Positions 1 to 10,430 of a stretch of DNA of 38,064 nt are shown piece by piece. The stretch covers positions 2,561,428-2,599,491 of the forward strand of contig BFEA01000059.1 in NCBI GenBank assembly GCA_003427395.1, written 5' to 3'. Positions within the stretch are counted from its first letter, which is position 1. Every line of letters begins with the position of its first letter. This DNA comes from Chara braunii (lineage: Eukaryota > Streptophyta > Charophyceae > Charales > Characeae). The notes under the pieces are model-generated. The model ran no database searches, had not been told where the DNA came from, and was given only the letters and a program-made list of their open reading frames with translations. The translations under genes were made by a program, and so were the position numbers.

Positions 1-91
1 CACTTTGTACGTGACCGTTCATACGGCCGTAAGTCGTGCGACCGTACGAAAGACCCCTCTATGATGTACGGGTTGTTACATAGAGGGGGGG

Positions 92-94
<3 letters not shown>

Positions 95-156
<62 letters not shown>

Positions 157-163
157 AAAAAAA
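95..163. repeat. (GA)n microsatellite followed by A-run
   Basis: About 27 GA dinucleotides followed by GG and thirteen A residues. It abuts the 5' arm of the first HP-A foldback, the same arrangement seen at 557-660 and 31240-31304. Confidence 0.95.
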
Positions 164-164
164 C

Positions 165-276
165 TCGCTCTACTATTATCGAAATATGCAAAACGAGAGG
201 GAATCTTTCGATACAACATAGAAAGATACACCACCATAATGTTTGTCTTTTGTGCATGTCATGAGTAGTTGAGTGA
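165..276 (+). mobile_element. HP-A foldback element, copy 1 (MITE-like)
   Basis: A 112-bp unit with imperfect terminal inverted arms: TCGCTCTACTATTATCGA at the left, and a right arm whose reverse complement is TCACTCAACTACTCATGACA. The centre holds a second short inverted pair (AATCTTTC and GAAAGATA). The four other copies show the same termini, so this is a dispersed family. No coding capacity. A target-site duplication is not evident because the left flank is a microsatellite. Confidence 0.6.
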
Positions 277-372
277 CACTCAATTAGTTCAAGTTAGCCG
301 CAGTAAAAAGTGTCACGCAGCAGGATGACTCTCTTTTCTTTCTTCTCGGATTACTTTCCTCGTCTATCTCTT

Positions 373-459
373 TCTCTCTCTCTCTCTATATATATATACA
401 TATATTTCTTTCTCTCTCTCTCTCTATATATATATACATATATTTCTCTCTCTCTCAGC
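373..459. repeat. (CT)n(TA)n block, duplicated
   Basis: A CT run followed by TATATATATACATATATTTC occurs twice in succession, at about 373-413 and 414-455, then CT resumes. It is simple sequence with a direct duplication of roughly 43 bp and no other content. Confidence 0.9.
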
Positions 460-553
460 TGCGCAAGGGAGGCACTGTTAAAAGTGAACGTGTGAATAAA
501 TATACCTGCGAAAACGAGAGACTATTCATTCCAATAGTTTGTTTCGAACTGTC

Positions 554-556
<3 letters not shown>

Positions 557-615
<59 letters not shown>

Positions 616-660
616 CAGAGAGACAGAGAGACAGAGAGAGGGAAAGAGAGAGAGAGAGGG
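557..660. repeat. (GA)n with GACA variants
   Basis: Long GA run decaying into (AGAGAC)n and then AGAGAGGG. It directly precedes the second HP-A copy. It is the counterpart of the run at 95-149. Confidence 0.95.
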
Positions 661-662
661 TC

Positions 663-774
663 TCGCTCCACTACTCTCGAAATGTACAAAGCGAGAGTAA
701 ATCTTCAGCTAGGAAATGAAAATATACACAGGCATGCTTTTTATCTTTTGTGCATGTCGAGAGTAGTGGAGCGA
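663..774 (+). mobile_element. HP-A foldback element, copy 2 (best preserved)
   Basis: A 112-bp foldback. The left arm TCGCTCCACTACTCTCGA (663-680) and the right arm TCGAGAGTAGTGGAGCGA (757-774) are exact reverse complements over 18 bp, and weaker pairing continues inward. This copy defines the family consensus. In RNA form it would be a long imperfect hairpin like a short MITE or a miRNA-precursor-like fold; neither role is shown. The flanks are the (GA)n run and ACACTCAACTAGT. Confidence 0.75.
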
Positions 775-845
775 CACTCAACTAGTAAAGCCCAACAGAA
801 AACGCCGCGCAGTGGGCTGACTCTCTCTTTTCTCTTTCCGGCTGA

Positions 846-864
846 TTCTCTCTCTCTCTCTCTA

Positions 865-901
<37 letters not shown>

Positions 902-1082
902 CTCGTGTGCACGCGCGCTGTGCATGTGGAGAGTATACGAGGGACACTCAACTAGTCAGCTGCAACAAAAAACGTTGCGCAACGAGCTGACTCCCTCTTC
1001 TCTCTTCTCTTTTCTCTTTCTCTTTCTCTCTCTCTCTCTCTCTCTCCCTTTGTGTGTCTCTCTCTCTTTCTCCCTCTCTCTC
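846..1082. repeat. (CT)n/(CTAT)n microsatellites around a partial HP-A copy
   Basis: A (CT)n(CTAT)n tract (846-903) leads into a decayed HP-A right arm (TGCATGTGGAGAGTATACGA, 921-940) and the usual ACACTCAACTAGT spacer. A hairpin follows, with TGCAAC paired to GTTGCG across an A-rich loop (960-981). CT-rich sequence then runs from about 995 to 1082. Confidence 0.7.
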
Positions 1083-1544
1083 ACTGGCGCGCACACGAGC
1101 GAGCACGTCGACCCACTTTAGGTGAAAATTTTTTTTTTAATGGGAAATGTTATTGCTCCTATCGGTTTTTTTTTTTTTTTTTTTTTTGCTCTGTCGTTTT
1201 TTTTTTTTTTTCTTGTATAAGTAGACGCGGGAAGTGTGCGCCCGGTAGTGGCAGCCCCGACAGGACTCAGCATACTGGTCGACTAAGGCTAGTAATATTT
1301 CATAGTCGGGCCAAATAATGGTGGTTAAGAGTTAAACAAACCCACCGAAAAAATGATGCCTCACAACCTAAAGCACTGCACAATCCAAAAAACGTACCAC
1401 AACAAAAAAGAGAAAATACAAGAAACCACCCTTAGTTGGAGGGTTTTGTCCTCCATACTAGTCTGTCTATACAAGCTACAAAATGACTAAGAAACAAACC
1501 ACGTTATTCGTATCCATAAACTACTAGTATCTCCACCAGTGTTG
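1083..1544. other. Unassigned intergenic DNA with poly(T) runs
   Basis: GC-richer spacer, then T runs at about 1128-1138, 1167-1187 and 1197-1211, then A-rich DNA. A small hairpin of AACCACCC, TTAGTTGG and GAGGGTTTT type lies near 1423-1446. I see no gene, RNA gene or alignable repeat. Confidence 0.6.
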
Positions 1545-2225
1545 GAAAATTAGGGAAAAACGCCCGTTCTCAAATAAGTTGGACCGATGGTAAGAAAGTC
1601 TAGTAAAGTTCCGTTTTATATTGCCCGCGCATTAAAAGGAAGAAATAAAACTTTCTCTATCGCCATGATGTAGGGAAGGGTAGTTTAGGACGCCATGTAT
1701 ACATTAGTCCTCCACATAATGAATCTTATAACTAAAACAATGAGATTCTGAATGTTGTTGTTTTTTTTTGTTTTTTTTTCATGTATCATTCTTATGAGTC
1801 TCCTGCCAACGAGGCAGAGTGGAATCCGTGCTCTGCTCGAGCTGTGTTTTCTCAGAGGATTGTAACCTTGATCACACTGGCACTTAGTGGAACGTATCGA
1901 GCCAGTTTCATGGCTAAATCCATGTTCCTTTTTATTTTTCTTTATTTTGTTTTCGAGAATTTGACAACCTGGCCAGGTGGCTGGGCCCCCCTCTCTGAAG
2001 TCACACTCACAGTACCAATTCCAATAATGTATACAACTGAATTTCATAACCAAACCTTTGTTTCATGTTTTTTTTTTTTTTTTCCAGTTTCACGATTGCG
2101 TTTTTTTTTCCGTAATAGTACGAGAAACGAAAATGGAGCGGAACTCAGGCTCGACAAAACTTGGAGCGGCAAAAACATGCTCGGATGTGGTAGTGATTTA
2201 AGCAAGAAAATGACGTAGCAAAAAA
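1545..2225 (+). repeat. Dispersed repeat C, copy 1 (intact reference copy)
   Basis: By-eye alignment matches 1545-1825 to 23350-23640 and 1826-2225 to 25151-25690. Shared blocks include TATGAGTC(T/C)CCTGCCAACG, GGAATCCGTG, CAGAGGATTGTAACC, CACTTAG(T/A)GGAA(C/T)GTATC, GTATACAACT and CGACAAAACT(T/C)GGAGCG. Copy 2 is split by X copy 2 exactly where this copy reads GGCAGAGTGGAATCC, so copy 1 serves as the empty site. It contains poly(T) runs and no ORF conserved between copies. Confidence 0.75.
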
Positions 2226-2768
2226 GATTAACATCATAGTCATACAATAACACTAACCTACAGAAACTGTTATTTTGAGCATAGTCTTACTCTATTCTAA
2301 GGTATGCCCCTAGTTTGGGGTTGGGGTCCAGCACGTAGTCTCATAGATAGATGTTCACACTCCCTCCTCATACTCCTTCTAATCTATTCATCTATGACGA
2401 TTATATGGAACCGAGTGTGCAAAGGATATGAGGAGGGAGTGTGAACAGATCAGAAGCCAACCGCTTCTCCTTTGAGATTTGGTCCAGGGAATGATTCAGG
2501 CACGAAGTCTTAGATAACTAGCATCTCCCGAACTCCGTGTTATCCGCTTTCACTACCTGACACCTCCAATTAACCTAAATGGTCCTTCTCAGACCTTGAT
2601 GAATTTCATATTTGATCTATTTGTCCGCCCATTCCTTTTGTTGAAAATAACATTATTTCGATTGTGCCAGATGACTGAGCACACTACCGCTCTGGATGTT
2701 TGAATGACGTTGTTGATGCGAATACCCTTGTAATCAAGCGGACAAATAAGAAAACTGAAGAGGCGTTA
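2226..2768. other. Unassigned spacer with one strong hairpin
   Basis: Mixed-composition DNA without a gene or an alignable repeat, except for the foldback at 2353-2446 listed separately. Confidence 0.6.
2353..2446. repeat. 94-bp foldback, miRNA-precursor-like
   Basis: The left arm GTTCACACTCCCTCCTCATA (2353-2372) is exactly complementary to TATGAGGAGGGAGTGTGAAC (2427-2446). Pairing continues inward as CTCCTT against AAGGA with one unpaired base. The loop is about 43 nt and itself contains weak self-complementarity. The size and near-perfect arms fit a young MITE remnant or a small-RNA precursor. No second copy is in the window. Confidence 0.7.
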
Positions 2769-4242
2769 TCGTACCAAATTGAAGTGTTTTTTGCAAGTCA
2801 CACAAGTGCGGCCTTGTCCGCGTGATGGCGTGTGTGCTCAGGTCCTCGCTTGGGTGAGCAACGCTCATGAAATATCGACAACAAGGTGCAACTATGCGCA
2901 ACCAAGGTCTGCGCGGCATCGCGGGCCAACGGGACGTGCGGCCCCTCGTCCCCTTACCTTTTTGTGTTCCTTCACGTTTATTCTTAAATTTTATTATTCT
3001 TATTTTTTTTATTTATGATGTCTTTCACTCGGTGACCGGTTCCGAGACTGACGTCAGTACCGACGGGCCTGGCTTAGTTGCTACATAGCCAGGCACGGGT
3101 AGCCGTCACAACAGACAAGGACCTTGAGCACGCTTCTTCGTAGGCGGGCCGTTCCGGTTTTCCTGCGTATCTGGGATGCAGGCAAAATTCTGATATGCTA
3201 CCTACGTTGAAACACGGACCGAGGAGGTCAACGTGCATGAAGGCCGATGGGTGCCTGGCCCATGGTGAGGGGGGAACCGTAGTGGTGGGTTCCGTGGTTG
3301 TGGCTTCCCTTGTTTCCTATTTGGAGAGTGTTGTCGTACCAAATACCCTTACAAGGGTATTTAGCGTGTTTCATGCAAGTCGCACCAGTGCGGCCTCATC
3401 CGCTTGACGGCGCGCGAGCGAGAGGTAGTTTAGGTCCTCGCCCGAGAGAGGCGGTTAATGGAAGGCAAAAAATTCGGCGAATTTTGGCGAATTTTTCACC
3501 GAAACTGCCATATTTCCTTGAATTTTTACTCTTTTCTCGGTTGTTTATTTTTGCCTGTTATATATATGCTTTAGGGTATATTTGCATTTAGTTTCGCCGT
3601 ATTTGGAGCAGTAACAAAAAACTTAGCCGAAACATCAGACTCGAAAAAAGTTTTGGCGAACTCCGAAGGCTACTCCGAATAGGGTTTTATAGTGCTCTTG
3701 AATTTGATTTTTTTATTTTTTTTTTGCCTGATTGTTTTTTTTACGTTTGTATTATGACCCTACATAGTTTGTTCGGAAAAGTTTTGACAACACTGCTTGT
3801 AGCGACGAGGTGAAAAACACCGAATTTTTGGCCTTCCATTAACCGCTAGTGTCGGCCGAGTGAGTGGTGCGCGATGGGTATTGACAGCGAGGTGCAATCA
3901 TGCGGAGCCTGGGTGTGCGCGACGTCATGGGCCAGCAGGACGCTTAACCCTTCGTCCCCTTACCTTTTCCGTGTCTTCACGTTTTACTTTTATTTTTATT
4001 ATTTATTTTTCGTATTTCAAAATTTTGCTAAGTTCCTTTTATTCAGTGATCAGTTTTCAGGCCGATACCGGGAGTGACTGGCCTGACTCACTCGCTACGT
4101 CATCGGACACAGGGTGCCGACGAAAAGTCCTCAACCCTACCCATGTTGAAATACGAATTGGAGAGGTCAACGAACATGGGAGTGGTGGAGTCCGTGGTCG
4201 TGGCTTCCTTTGTTTTCCGTTTGGAGAGCGTTGGTGGTCTAG
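2769..4242 (+). repeat. Two-unit tandem repeat (about 0.5 kb units)
   Basis: Unit 1 runs from about 2769 to 3333 and unit 2 from about 3333 to 4242. Both share TCGTACCAAAT at the start, then GTGCGGCCT, TCCTCGC, GAGGTGCAA or CAAGGTGCAA, CGTCCCCTTACCTTTT, a T/A-rich stretch, CGGGCCTGGC or CTGGCCTGAC, GAGGTCAACG, TCCGTGGT(T/C)GTGGCTTCC and TTTGGAGAG(T/C)GTTG. Unit 2 is lengthened by the MITE at 3451-3846. Perfect small hairpins occur in unit 1, for example AAATACCCTT/AAGGGTATTT around 3339-3361. No conserved reading frame. Confidence 0.75.
3451..3846. mobile_element. MITE with about 29-bp terminal inverted repeats
   Basis: A 396-bp element starting GCGGTTAATGGAAGGC and ending GCCTTCCATTAACCGC. 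The inverted repeats run about 29 bp with one mismatch, into AAAAATTCGG. It interrupts unit 2 of the surrounding tandem repeat; unit 1 has no such segment at the corresponding place, which supports insertion. The interior is AT-rich with recurring TTCG/CGAA motifs and no ORF. Flanks read GAGAG and TAGTG, so I cannot resolve a target-site duplication and cannot assign a superfamily. Confidence 0.85.
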
Positions 4243-5730
4243 AAGTGGAACGGAATTGGAGAACATTTCACCTGAGTTCGCGGGGCTGCAACCCAAGGGT
4301 GGCGGGCATCATTGCGGGTATACAGTCCGCCTCCACCATCTATCGTGAAGGTCTGAGTGTGTACATGCCCGTTGGGACCCGACAGGGCACAGGTGGCCCA
4401 GAGCATTGTCGGGAGGGCCGCAGCAATACTGGCTGCAGCGGGCACTCACATGAAACCCCTCTCCACCCTAGGCTTCGAAGTCCTCACTCGAATGTTTGTT
4501 ACTACCAGTAAGATCGGAACCGAGGCCAGCTCCACTTGGCTCACGTAGGCGTTGTGCCCCCCCACTGGCCGCAACATGGGAGTTGTGTGCTACAGTGTCA
4601 TGAGGTCGGGCCTGGTCGATTCATCAGGTAAGTGTTATACACACCTTAGCAGGATTCCACTTCATAATGACTGACCTGTTGTCTGTGGAGGTTGATGCCC
4701 GGACAGTCTGAGTAGCGTGTAGGCTGGCATCAGCAGAGAGGCTGGCAAACGGGAGAACGGAGAGCCAGGGAGCGAGGGACTATGGAGGCAGCAAAGGGAA
4801 AGTGGAGAGGAGGATGAATCGGGACGTTACGTCGCACTGAATGCACGCGCGACAAGGAAGGAGTTGGTGGTAGATAGGCGAAAAAGAAATAACTCGCCCG
4901 TTTCTTGACGAAAACGGGCGAGGAGGGATACTAAACAAGGGTTTTGGAACACTGCGAGCACGTTGGTAAAGTTAGAACGGCGAGAAAATCAGTATAGAGG
5001 GAGGTTAGTGGAGAAAAGCATGCTCGGAGATCGTGAGGGGCGAAGGAGGAATAAGAGGAAAAATGCATATTTCGTTTGATCCTCAATGGAATCGGGTGGG
5101 TGAAGGTGTTATTCCAACGTTTTAGGCTAGGCCGACATTAAATCTGCACTTTGTTTTGGTCCTAAGTCAGTGAGTTAGGACTTAGAAGGAGGGGTGGTGC
5201 GCCTAGCTATGGAGAAAGAAAACGAGGAAACATGCATTTCTCGACTTGATTCCGAGCGGATTTGAAGAAGGGAAGAGGGTGAATGGGGATTTCGGGGTGT
5301 TGCGAGTTTGATGGCCATGTTGGAATTAGACTTAGGTGATAAAGTTTTTTTTTTTTTTTTTTCAGTAAGAAGTTGCACATAGGAAGGGAGATTTCGGAAC
5401 CAGGTGAATGCTTCCGCGCTTTTGTGGAAGATTCACTCTCATTTCGTGCATCCCGTTGGTGGACGCAGCGTGAAAACCAACACGAGGTTGAAGACTTACC
5501 TGATGCGAGTGCGTTGCATTCCACTTATGTGAAAACTTAGTAGGAAGCCCCCCCCCCTCCTGCATGAATCCTACTGCTATTGAAGCCATGTGCATGGTAT
5601 GGAGAGAGGGAAAATGAGATAAAGTGAGAGCAAATATGTAGCGCAGGCGTGCGATGAGATACACACAAGCGAGCTAGTACAAAGAGAAAGATCAGAATGT
5701 TGGTGTAAGAGCACGTACCTGGTCTTGGCG
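4243..5730 (+). repeat. Dispersed repeat E, copy 1, with about 170-bp tandem units
   Basis: The start (GGAATTGGAGAACATT, then a GGGCTGCAACCC block, GGGTGGCGGG and GCATGCCCGTTG-like text) aligns with 14757-15000. From about 4740 a degenerate array of about 170 bp per unit begins, marked by (A/C)TCGCCCGTTT, a spacer and AAACGGGCG near 4892, 5070, 5238 and 5410. The same unit type makes up 15560-16980. Element X copy 1 appears to interrupt this repeat at 5735, with E-like text (GTTGAAGACTTGCCCG, GCTTACCTGCTGACC) resuming after 12146. No gene is visible. Confidence 0.6.
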
Positions 5731-5734
5731 GCGG

Positions 5735-6235
5735 TATCGAGCGCATCGGCTCCCGCCTTTTTCGCAAAGGCGAGAGCCCTTCCGGCCATGTCACGCAGGA
5801 GTTTAACAAAAATAAAACCAAGAGACAACTTTGGAACGATGTAAAGTATCCCGTGAGTCATCGAGACGGTCGTGGTCACGCCGTCCCTTCGCCGCTGTAG
5901 CCGGGTGCGCCAGTTGTACATCCCGTGGTCCCCTATGACAGGATAGGTTCCCGCGGGGCATAAGCTTTCCCTCCCTAAGGGGTTGTCACCACCCTTAGGG
6001 ACGTACCCCTACCGAGCAATTAACCCACGTGTGAAAGTTTTTAGATGCAATTGCAGAGGTAGGTCAACCGAGGGCATTTGCTCGTTCGTTGTAGTATAGA
6101 TACGCTTGGTTAACGCCAAGCGAACCTGAACGTCGTCCGTTCCTAGGGCGTTGATCTCGTAGGTGCGGAGCGGACGCCGGTCGACTAGGACGGTCTCAAC
6201 CAAGTGTGAAACCCCAATTCATCCGAGTCCCTTAA
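5735..6235 (-). repeat. X copy 1, conserved 3' block
   Basis: It aligns with 30721-31204 and, in its terminal part, with 21490-21923. Conserved pieces on the minus strand include ACCAAGCG, CCTAGGGCGTTGATC-like text, CCCTCGG, GCTCGGTAGGG, the CCCTAAGGG/CCCTTAGGG hairpin (5973-6000), CCTGTCATAGGGG, CTGGCGCACCCGGC and the terminal GGAGCCGATGCGCTCGA. A terminal hairpin (GGCTCTCGCCTTT against AAAAGGCGGGAGCC) lies at about 5752-5783. The structure is conserved better than the primary sequence, suggesting an RNA or single-stranded DNA role. Confidence 0.65.
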
Positions 6236-7640
6236 ACACACCGTCAAAAAAAAAAATATAACATCCACACATTATTATATCAAAAGGATCGACTGTAATA
6301 AATAGAAATAAATATTCAATCTGAAATGATAACTAAAAGGATCAAAATCATCATTAGATACATCCAGTAACACAAAATCAAAATACAATCCGACCATCTC
6401 AGGTCAAACACCACAAAACAATTAGACAACCGCCAACAAGAAGTTGACTATTGATAATAATATAGACGCAGCTGATAAGGTAATCAACCGCCTTAGTTTT
6501 GCTTTGATGAGACGCGCTGCCAAAGTCATTCATTGCAACCTACCGCCGACCTAAGATTCGATACACATACATGTCTTCATCCGGTTCTCATTTTTTTGGA
6601 TGACAAACTACTTACGAACGATTCTTGATCAGGGGCATTGCTTGAAGTGTTGCATGCCTCTCCCTCTAGGAAGTGGTTTGGGGTACTTATCCTCCTTGTC
6701 CGGGCACATGACTCAGATCTTAGAAGTTGGGTCGTCTTCACCGAATCGGCAAAGTACCTCCCCGCAGAACGGTCCACTCTGGATCGATAACAGGGTCGAC
6801 TCTTAAAGCAACAAACCCCCGCCCCAGATGCTTCCTGGGGGAAAAAATGTGTTTACCTCAAGTATCTTTCGGTTATTCTTATTTCTCCCGAGTTCAAGGT
6901 AGCTTGGACGAAAAGATTCAAAGGAGATAGAAAATGAGAATCACTTGAACGGGTATATGTAGATAAGGTCGTTCGGGATTGAAAATGTCATTCATTGAGA
7001 GAAGATTAAGTTTGTTTGACCTTATCTGCTTTATTTGAATCATATTCATTCTATGACACACGCTGAACAATTTTTTTTAAACCAACGAGTCTTTTTAACA
7101 ATCAGGCAGGTAAAAGGTAGAAAGAAGATAATTTTTTTTATCTTCCCCAAATAGGCATAAATCAGTCTCCTTTGCAAGTATCCTTCTACCTACCTGCACA
7201 ACATGCAAAGAAAACACATTAAAAAGAAAACAGTACAATACCATACTCAAGTAAGACCTCACCATTCACATGCAAACACACATTCCTTTTGCCTTTTCAA
7301 TGAACGTTCGATTGAACAGGGTCAAGTAAAGTGTGGGTTCACACAAGAGTGAAGGGAAGTCCGAATCATTAAACTGATTGACCTTGAGTGAAGTTTGAAT
7401 CAGCTCACTCAAGACAGCCAGGCAATATTTCAATCAGAAGAAAATAATTACCGTAGAAAAATATGCGGCTCACAACTCCACAGGTTGTGGCCTTTCTCCT
7501 GAGCCACAGTCCACGTCCTCCACCAAGTATCCGAATGAGCAGAGGCTGGACCACAAAAAAAATTGAAGCGAGATAACCCTCCAGGAGGGTGTTTTCACAA
7601 TTGAGTTTCCACTTGGTCCCAATGACTTAGACAATCCCAA
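6236..7640 (-). repeat. X copy 1, non-coding body
   Basis: The reverse complement aligns with 29490-30720. Shared blocks on the plus strand here include GATTCTTGATCAGGGGCATTG, CTAGGAAGTGGTTTGGGG, GGATCGATAACAGGGTCG, the poly(A)-signal-like TTTATT of AATAAAGCAGATAAGG (7030-7035), CTACCTACCTGCACAACATG and CCATTCACATGCA. Frames are interrupted in both copies and no frame is shared, so this is conserved non-coding sequence rather than a decayed gene I can name. Confidence 0.65.
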
Positions 7641-7744
7641 TGCACTTCATAAAAAATCCGTCACCACAACCAATCGCAAGTCCACTCCACCTCCAATCAC
7701 CCAAGTGGTCCACGGTACCGCCAAAGCACTGTACGGACTCAAAC

Positions 7745-8610
7745 TCAAAATCTGCTTACTTTGCATGCCGCCAAAAAAAAAAAAGGTGGCTCTGGCTGAA
7801 AATCGCATGTGTCGCGAGCCCCAAAAAAATAAAGGTGTCCCTCCGGCGCAAACCGCAAGTGCCGCAACTCCAATAGCCACTGCTGCGAGCACTCACTCCG
7901 TGCCATCTTCACGTCGTCAGTACATGCACCGCTACCGCACAGACCCAATCGTGGATCAACGCCAGCCCAGGCCATAATGGGATCCACCATAGCCGCCACG
8001 CACCACAAAAAATAAAGCGCGGAACTGTCGCTCGTCGTGCCGTCAAAACCGGTACTACGCCGCCGTGCCAAAAAACATTAGCAGCAGCTCCCACCGAAGT
8101 GTCGCTGTTGCCGTACCAAATTTTTAGCAGCGTAACCTCATAAAAAAAAAAACATCGTCATTGTCGTGTCACCAAACGGTCAGCACATCCCCTTAGGGAG
8201 ACCTTGATGCCACCACGCCAATAGTTCGACAATAACCCCCCCCCCCCATTAAAGTGTCATTGTCACCACCGTCGTGAAAAACCGGCAGCGCTTCCGCACC
8301 ACTGCCGTTAAAACCAGTGCTGCCACCACAAAAATCCAAGAGCGCTTCCGCGTCACTGCCAAGAAAATCACAACTGTCGCTGAAAAATTTCAGCAGCGCT
8401 CCCGCAGTACGTCAACAAAAAATTGTCGTCACCACAAAAATCACGCAGCATCTCCCCAACACTTTCTCCAATTATAGCTGCCATGTGCAGCATAACCCCT
8501 ACACCTTACAAAAAATGGTCGCCGACGCCGCGTTGAACGAACAATACCTCCTCTCACCTCTCATTAAAAAAATATTGGCGCTGCGCGCTGAATTCGGCAG
8601 CACCTTCCCT
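7745..8610 (-). repeat. X copy 1, hairpin minisatellite (degenerate)
   Basis: Repeated blocks of CGGCAGCGCTTCCGCACC type alternate with A-rich spacers (for example 8280-8420: AGCGCTTCCGC, CACTGCC, AAAA, GTGCTGCC). This is the reverse complement of the array at 28850-29240, where each unit folds as GCTGCCG/CGGCAGC. It is more diverged and interrupted here, with a C run at 8237-8248. Confidence 0.6.
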
Positions 8611-8929
8611 TAGGAAGGTCTTGATGCCACGGCGGCAATCCAACAGCACAACCCCACTAAAATAACTGCAGCTTGCCGCACCATCCGGACTCTTAAGCAG
8701 CTCGTCGGCCATAGCGCTAGCACAAGGGTGGGGCAGAGCCGTCAACCCTTGGCTATGGGCGTCCTGGCCTGTCTTCCTCCTGCTCTCTGCAGACCTCCAC
8801 TCCACCAGCAGCACCTCCACCGGCAGGACCGCCCCTCTCCAGTAGCATGCAGCAGCCAGCCAGCATTCACTCAAGTGAATGCCCCAGCAGCACTGCCACA
8901 AATGTGAGGCTGCTGGGTGGGAAGTTGGC

Positions 8930-8936
8930 TTTTATA
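8930..8936 (-). promoter_or_regulatory. TATA box of X copy 1
   Basis: TATAAAA on the minus strand within GGCTATAAAAGCC. It occupies the same place as TATAAAA at 28596-28602 and TATAAGA at 24141-24147: hairpin series upstream, minisatellite and body downstream. A GTGGGCA/TGCCCAC hairpin (8952-8971) lies just upstream on the minus strand. Conservation of position in three copies supports a Pol II-type core promoter. Function is inferred. Confidence 0.6.
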
Positions 8937-10430
8937 GCCAGCCGAAGGCACGTGGGCAGTTGTTTGCCCACAGCCAAAACTCGGATTAGGGTCTGGCCCT
9001 TGATCTCAGACGAGATCAAGGTCTGGAAATCTTGATGTTCCCCTAGGGAAACCAAGTTCAAGGCTCTGGTAATGCAGTTGGCCTTCTCCCGTGGCCAGAC
9101 GCAATCCAAAATGGTTGTATCAAGCCATTTCATGACTGCACGTTCAAGTGAACAGGCACAATCCCATCAACCCCTAGAACCTTCTAGGTGCTGCATCTTT
9201 ACCACGGCCTCGACTATGTTTTTTTTTTTTTTTTACTTTTTTTTCTAAAAAGCGTCTGCCCCTGGGCAATAATAGTGGCCAGGCCCAAGCACCCATAGAT
9301 AGTTGCTGCCCGTTTTCAATTCACGAATGGCGCAGCTATTCGCGCCCACAACATTCAGAGGGGGAAAGGGGAACTGAAAAGAAAAAGAAAAGAAAAGGAA
9401 AAAAAAAAAAAAAAAAAACCTAAAATTGAAAAAGAAAAAAAAAAAAAACTTGCAAAGGGGAGGGAACAAACTTATCTGAGGCGTATGTTTTCAACAACCG
9501 CCTGGTAAGTCCATGTCTCCCCTCTCCTCGTCTATCTCTCCCTCTCCTCGTTTATCTCTCCCTCTCCTCGTCTATCTCTCCCTCTCTCTCCAACCCACCA
9601 AACCCCGACCTGCCCAATCCCTCCCAATAGGAATCGTTCGAATGCAGCCGCATTGCATGGCAGATGCATTCGGCGAGTCTGTCCATCCGCAGATGGACTG
9701 TCGGGGCTCAGCCCCCTGATGGGTCGGTGGAAAACCGACAAAACAGTATGGCACGTTTTTTTTTTTTTTTTTTCCCATTTCTGTTCGTCCGAAAACGAAT
9801 GGCTCAATCGATATAAAAAAAAAAAAAAACAAAAAAAAAAAACAGAATTTAAAAGAAACAAAATCTAAAATGAATATAGATCGAAAATCGAATGAAAAAT
9901 AAAAATAAAAATAATTAAAACAAAAGAAAACAAAACAAAACAGAAAAACGAAATAGTCGTCCGTTTTCATGGGCGCTGTCAAAGGCACTGGGGCTGAAAT
10001 GCCCCAGTCACTTCCAAATGCGCCAAGTGGCACTCCACTTTCAGTTCAGTTTTAGTTTTTTTAGTTTTTTTTTTTTGCTCTCTTTTTCGTTTTACCTTGT
10101 TGGCTTTGCCAACGGTCCCTTTCTGTCGTGGCCTACCCACGACCTGTGTTGTTCTCCCACCTGTGTTGTTGAGAAAACTCAACGCGGAGTTTTCTACGAC
10201 GATCGACAACGTTCGACAGGATGTGGCCGTCGATAGGGCTGCAATCCCACGGTTGGAAGTATTTCGAAATGTTGATGTCCTACCGGGTGATTTGAATGAA
10301 TTTTTTTTTTTGTATAAGGACTTCGAATGGACTCCCGCAATGGAGGGAAGGCNGCANGGGCAAGCGCCACGGAGTTGAGAAAGCTACCCTCCACGGTCGA
10401 GGGTAGGTTTCTCAACATGGTCGATGAGAA
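8937..10430 (-). repeat. X copy 1, serial hairpin region
   Basis: Consecutive short inverted repeats separated by A/T runs. Examples: TGATCTCAGACGAGATCA (9000-9017), CCCCTAG with its partner near 9041, CCCCTAGAACCTTCTAGG (9171-9188), GTCCATCCGCAGATGGAC (9681-9698), GGGGCTCAGCCCC (9704-9716), GTCGGT/ACCGAC (9723-9739), ACTGGGGC/GCCCCAGT (9987-10009), GTTGGCTTTGCCAAC (10099-10113), GTCGTGG/CCCACGAC (10125-10142), and an 18-position stem with one mismatch at 10374-10416. Long T and A runs lie at 9219-9242, 9400-9447, 9759-9772 and 9818-9842. No gene is visible. Confidence 0.7.
9510..9590. repeat. Short pyrimidine tandem repeat
   Basis: CTCCCCTCTCCTCGT(C/T)TATCT is repeated about three and a half times with a 22-bp period, ending in CTCTCTCCAACCC. 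It lies within the hairpin region of X copy 1. Confidence 0.85.

Larger units (their letters stand above)
1..1120. repeat. Tandem (GA)n - HP-A hairpin - (CT)n composite units
   Basis: The first 1.1 kb holds about three degenerate units of the same order: a (GA)n run, a 112-bp foldback element (HP-A), a short spacer containing ACTCAATTAGT or ACTCAACTAGT followed by an AAC-rich hairpin, GCTGACTCTCT, and a (CT)n run. Units start near 90, 555 and 890; the third keeps only the 3' arm of the foldback. The purine run at one end and pyrimidine run at the other could themselves pair, so a whole unit can fold back. The same order recurs at 31205-31480. No gene is visible here; translations are only RE, SL and Y repeats. 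Confidence 0.75.

Noticed and set aside
3860-4348. A 162-residue frame
   Set aside because: It crosses the end of the tandem unit into repeat E, has no domain and is not kept in the sister unit at 2769-3333.
7021-7035. A spliceosomal exon suggested by GCAG then GTAGGTAG near 29731 and its copy at 7190
   Set aside because: The motif is conserved, but no donor-acceptor pair with a coding exon can be supported; it may simply be part of the conserved body.
8554-8901. A frame with a WQCCW...LSECWLA-like start, also seen near 24110
   Set aside because: The similarity reflects nucleotide homology of the X leader region; starts are TTG and the frames diverge downstream.
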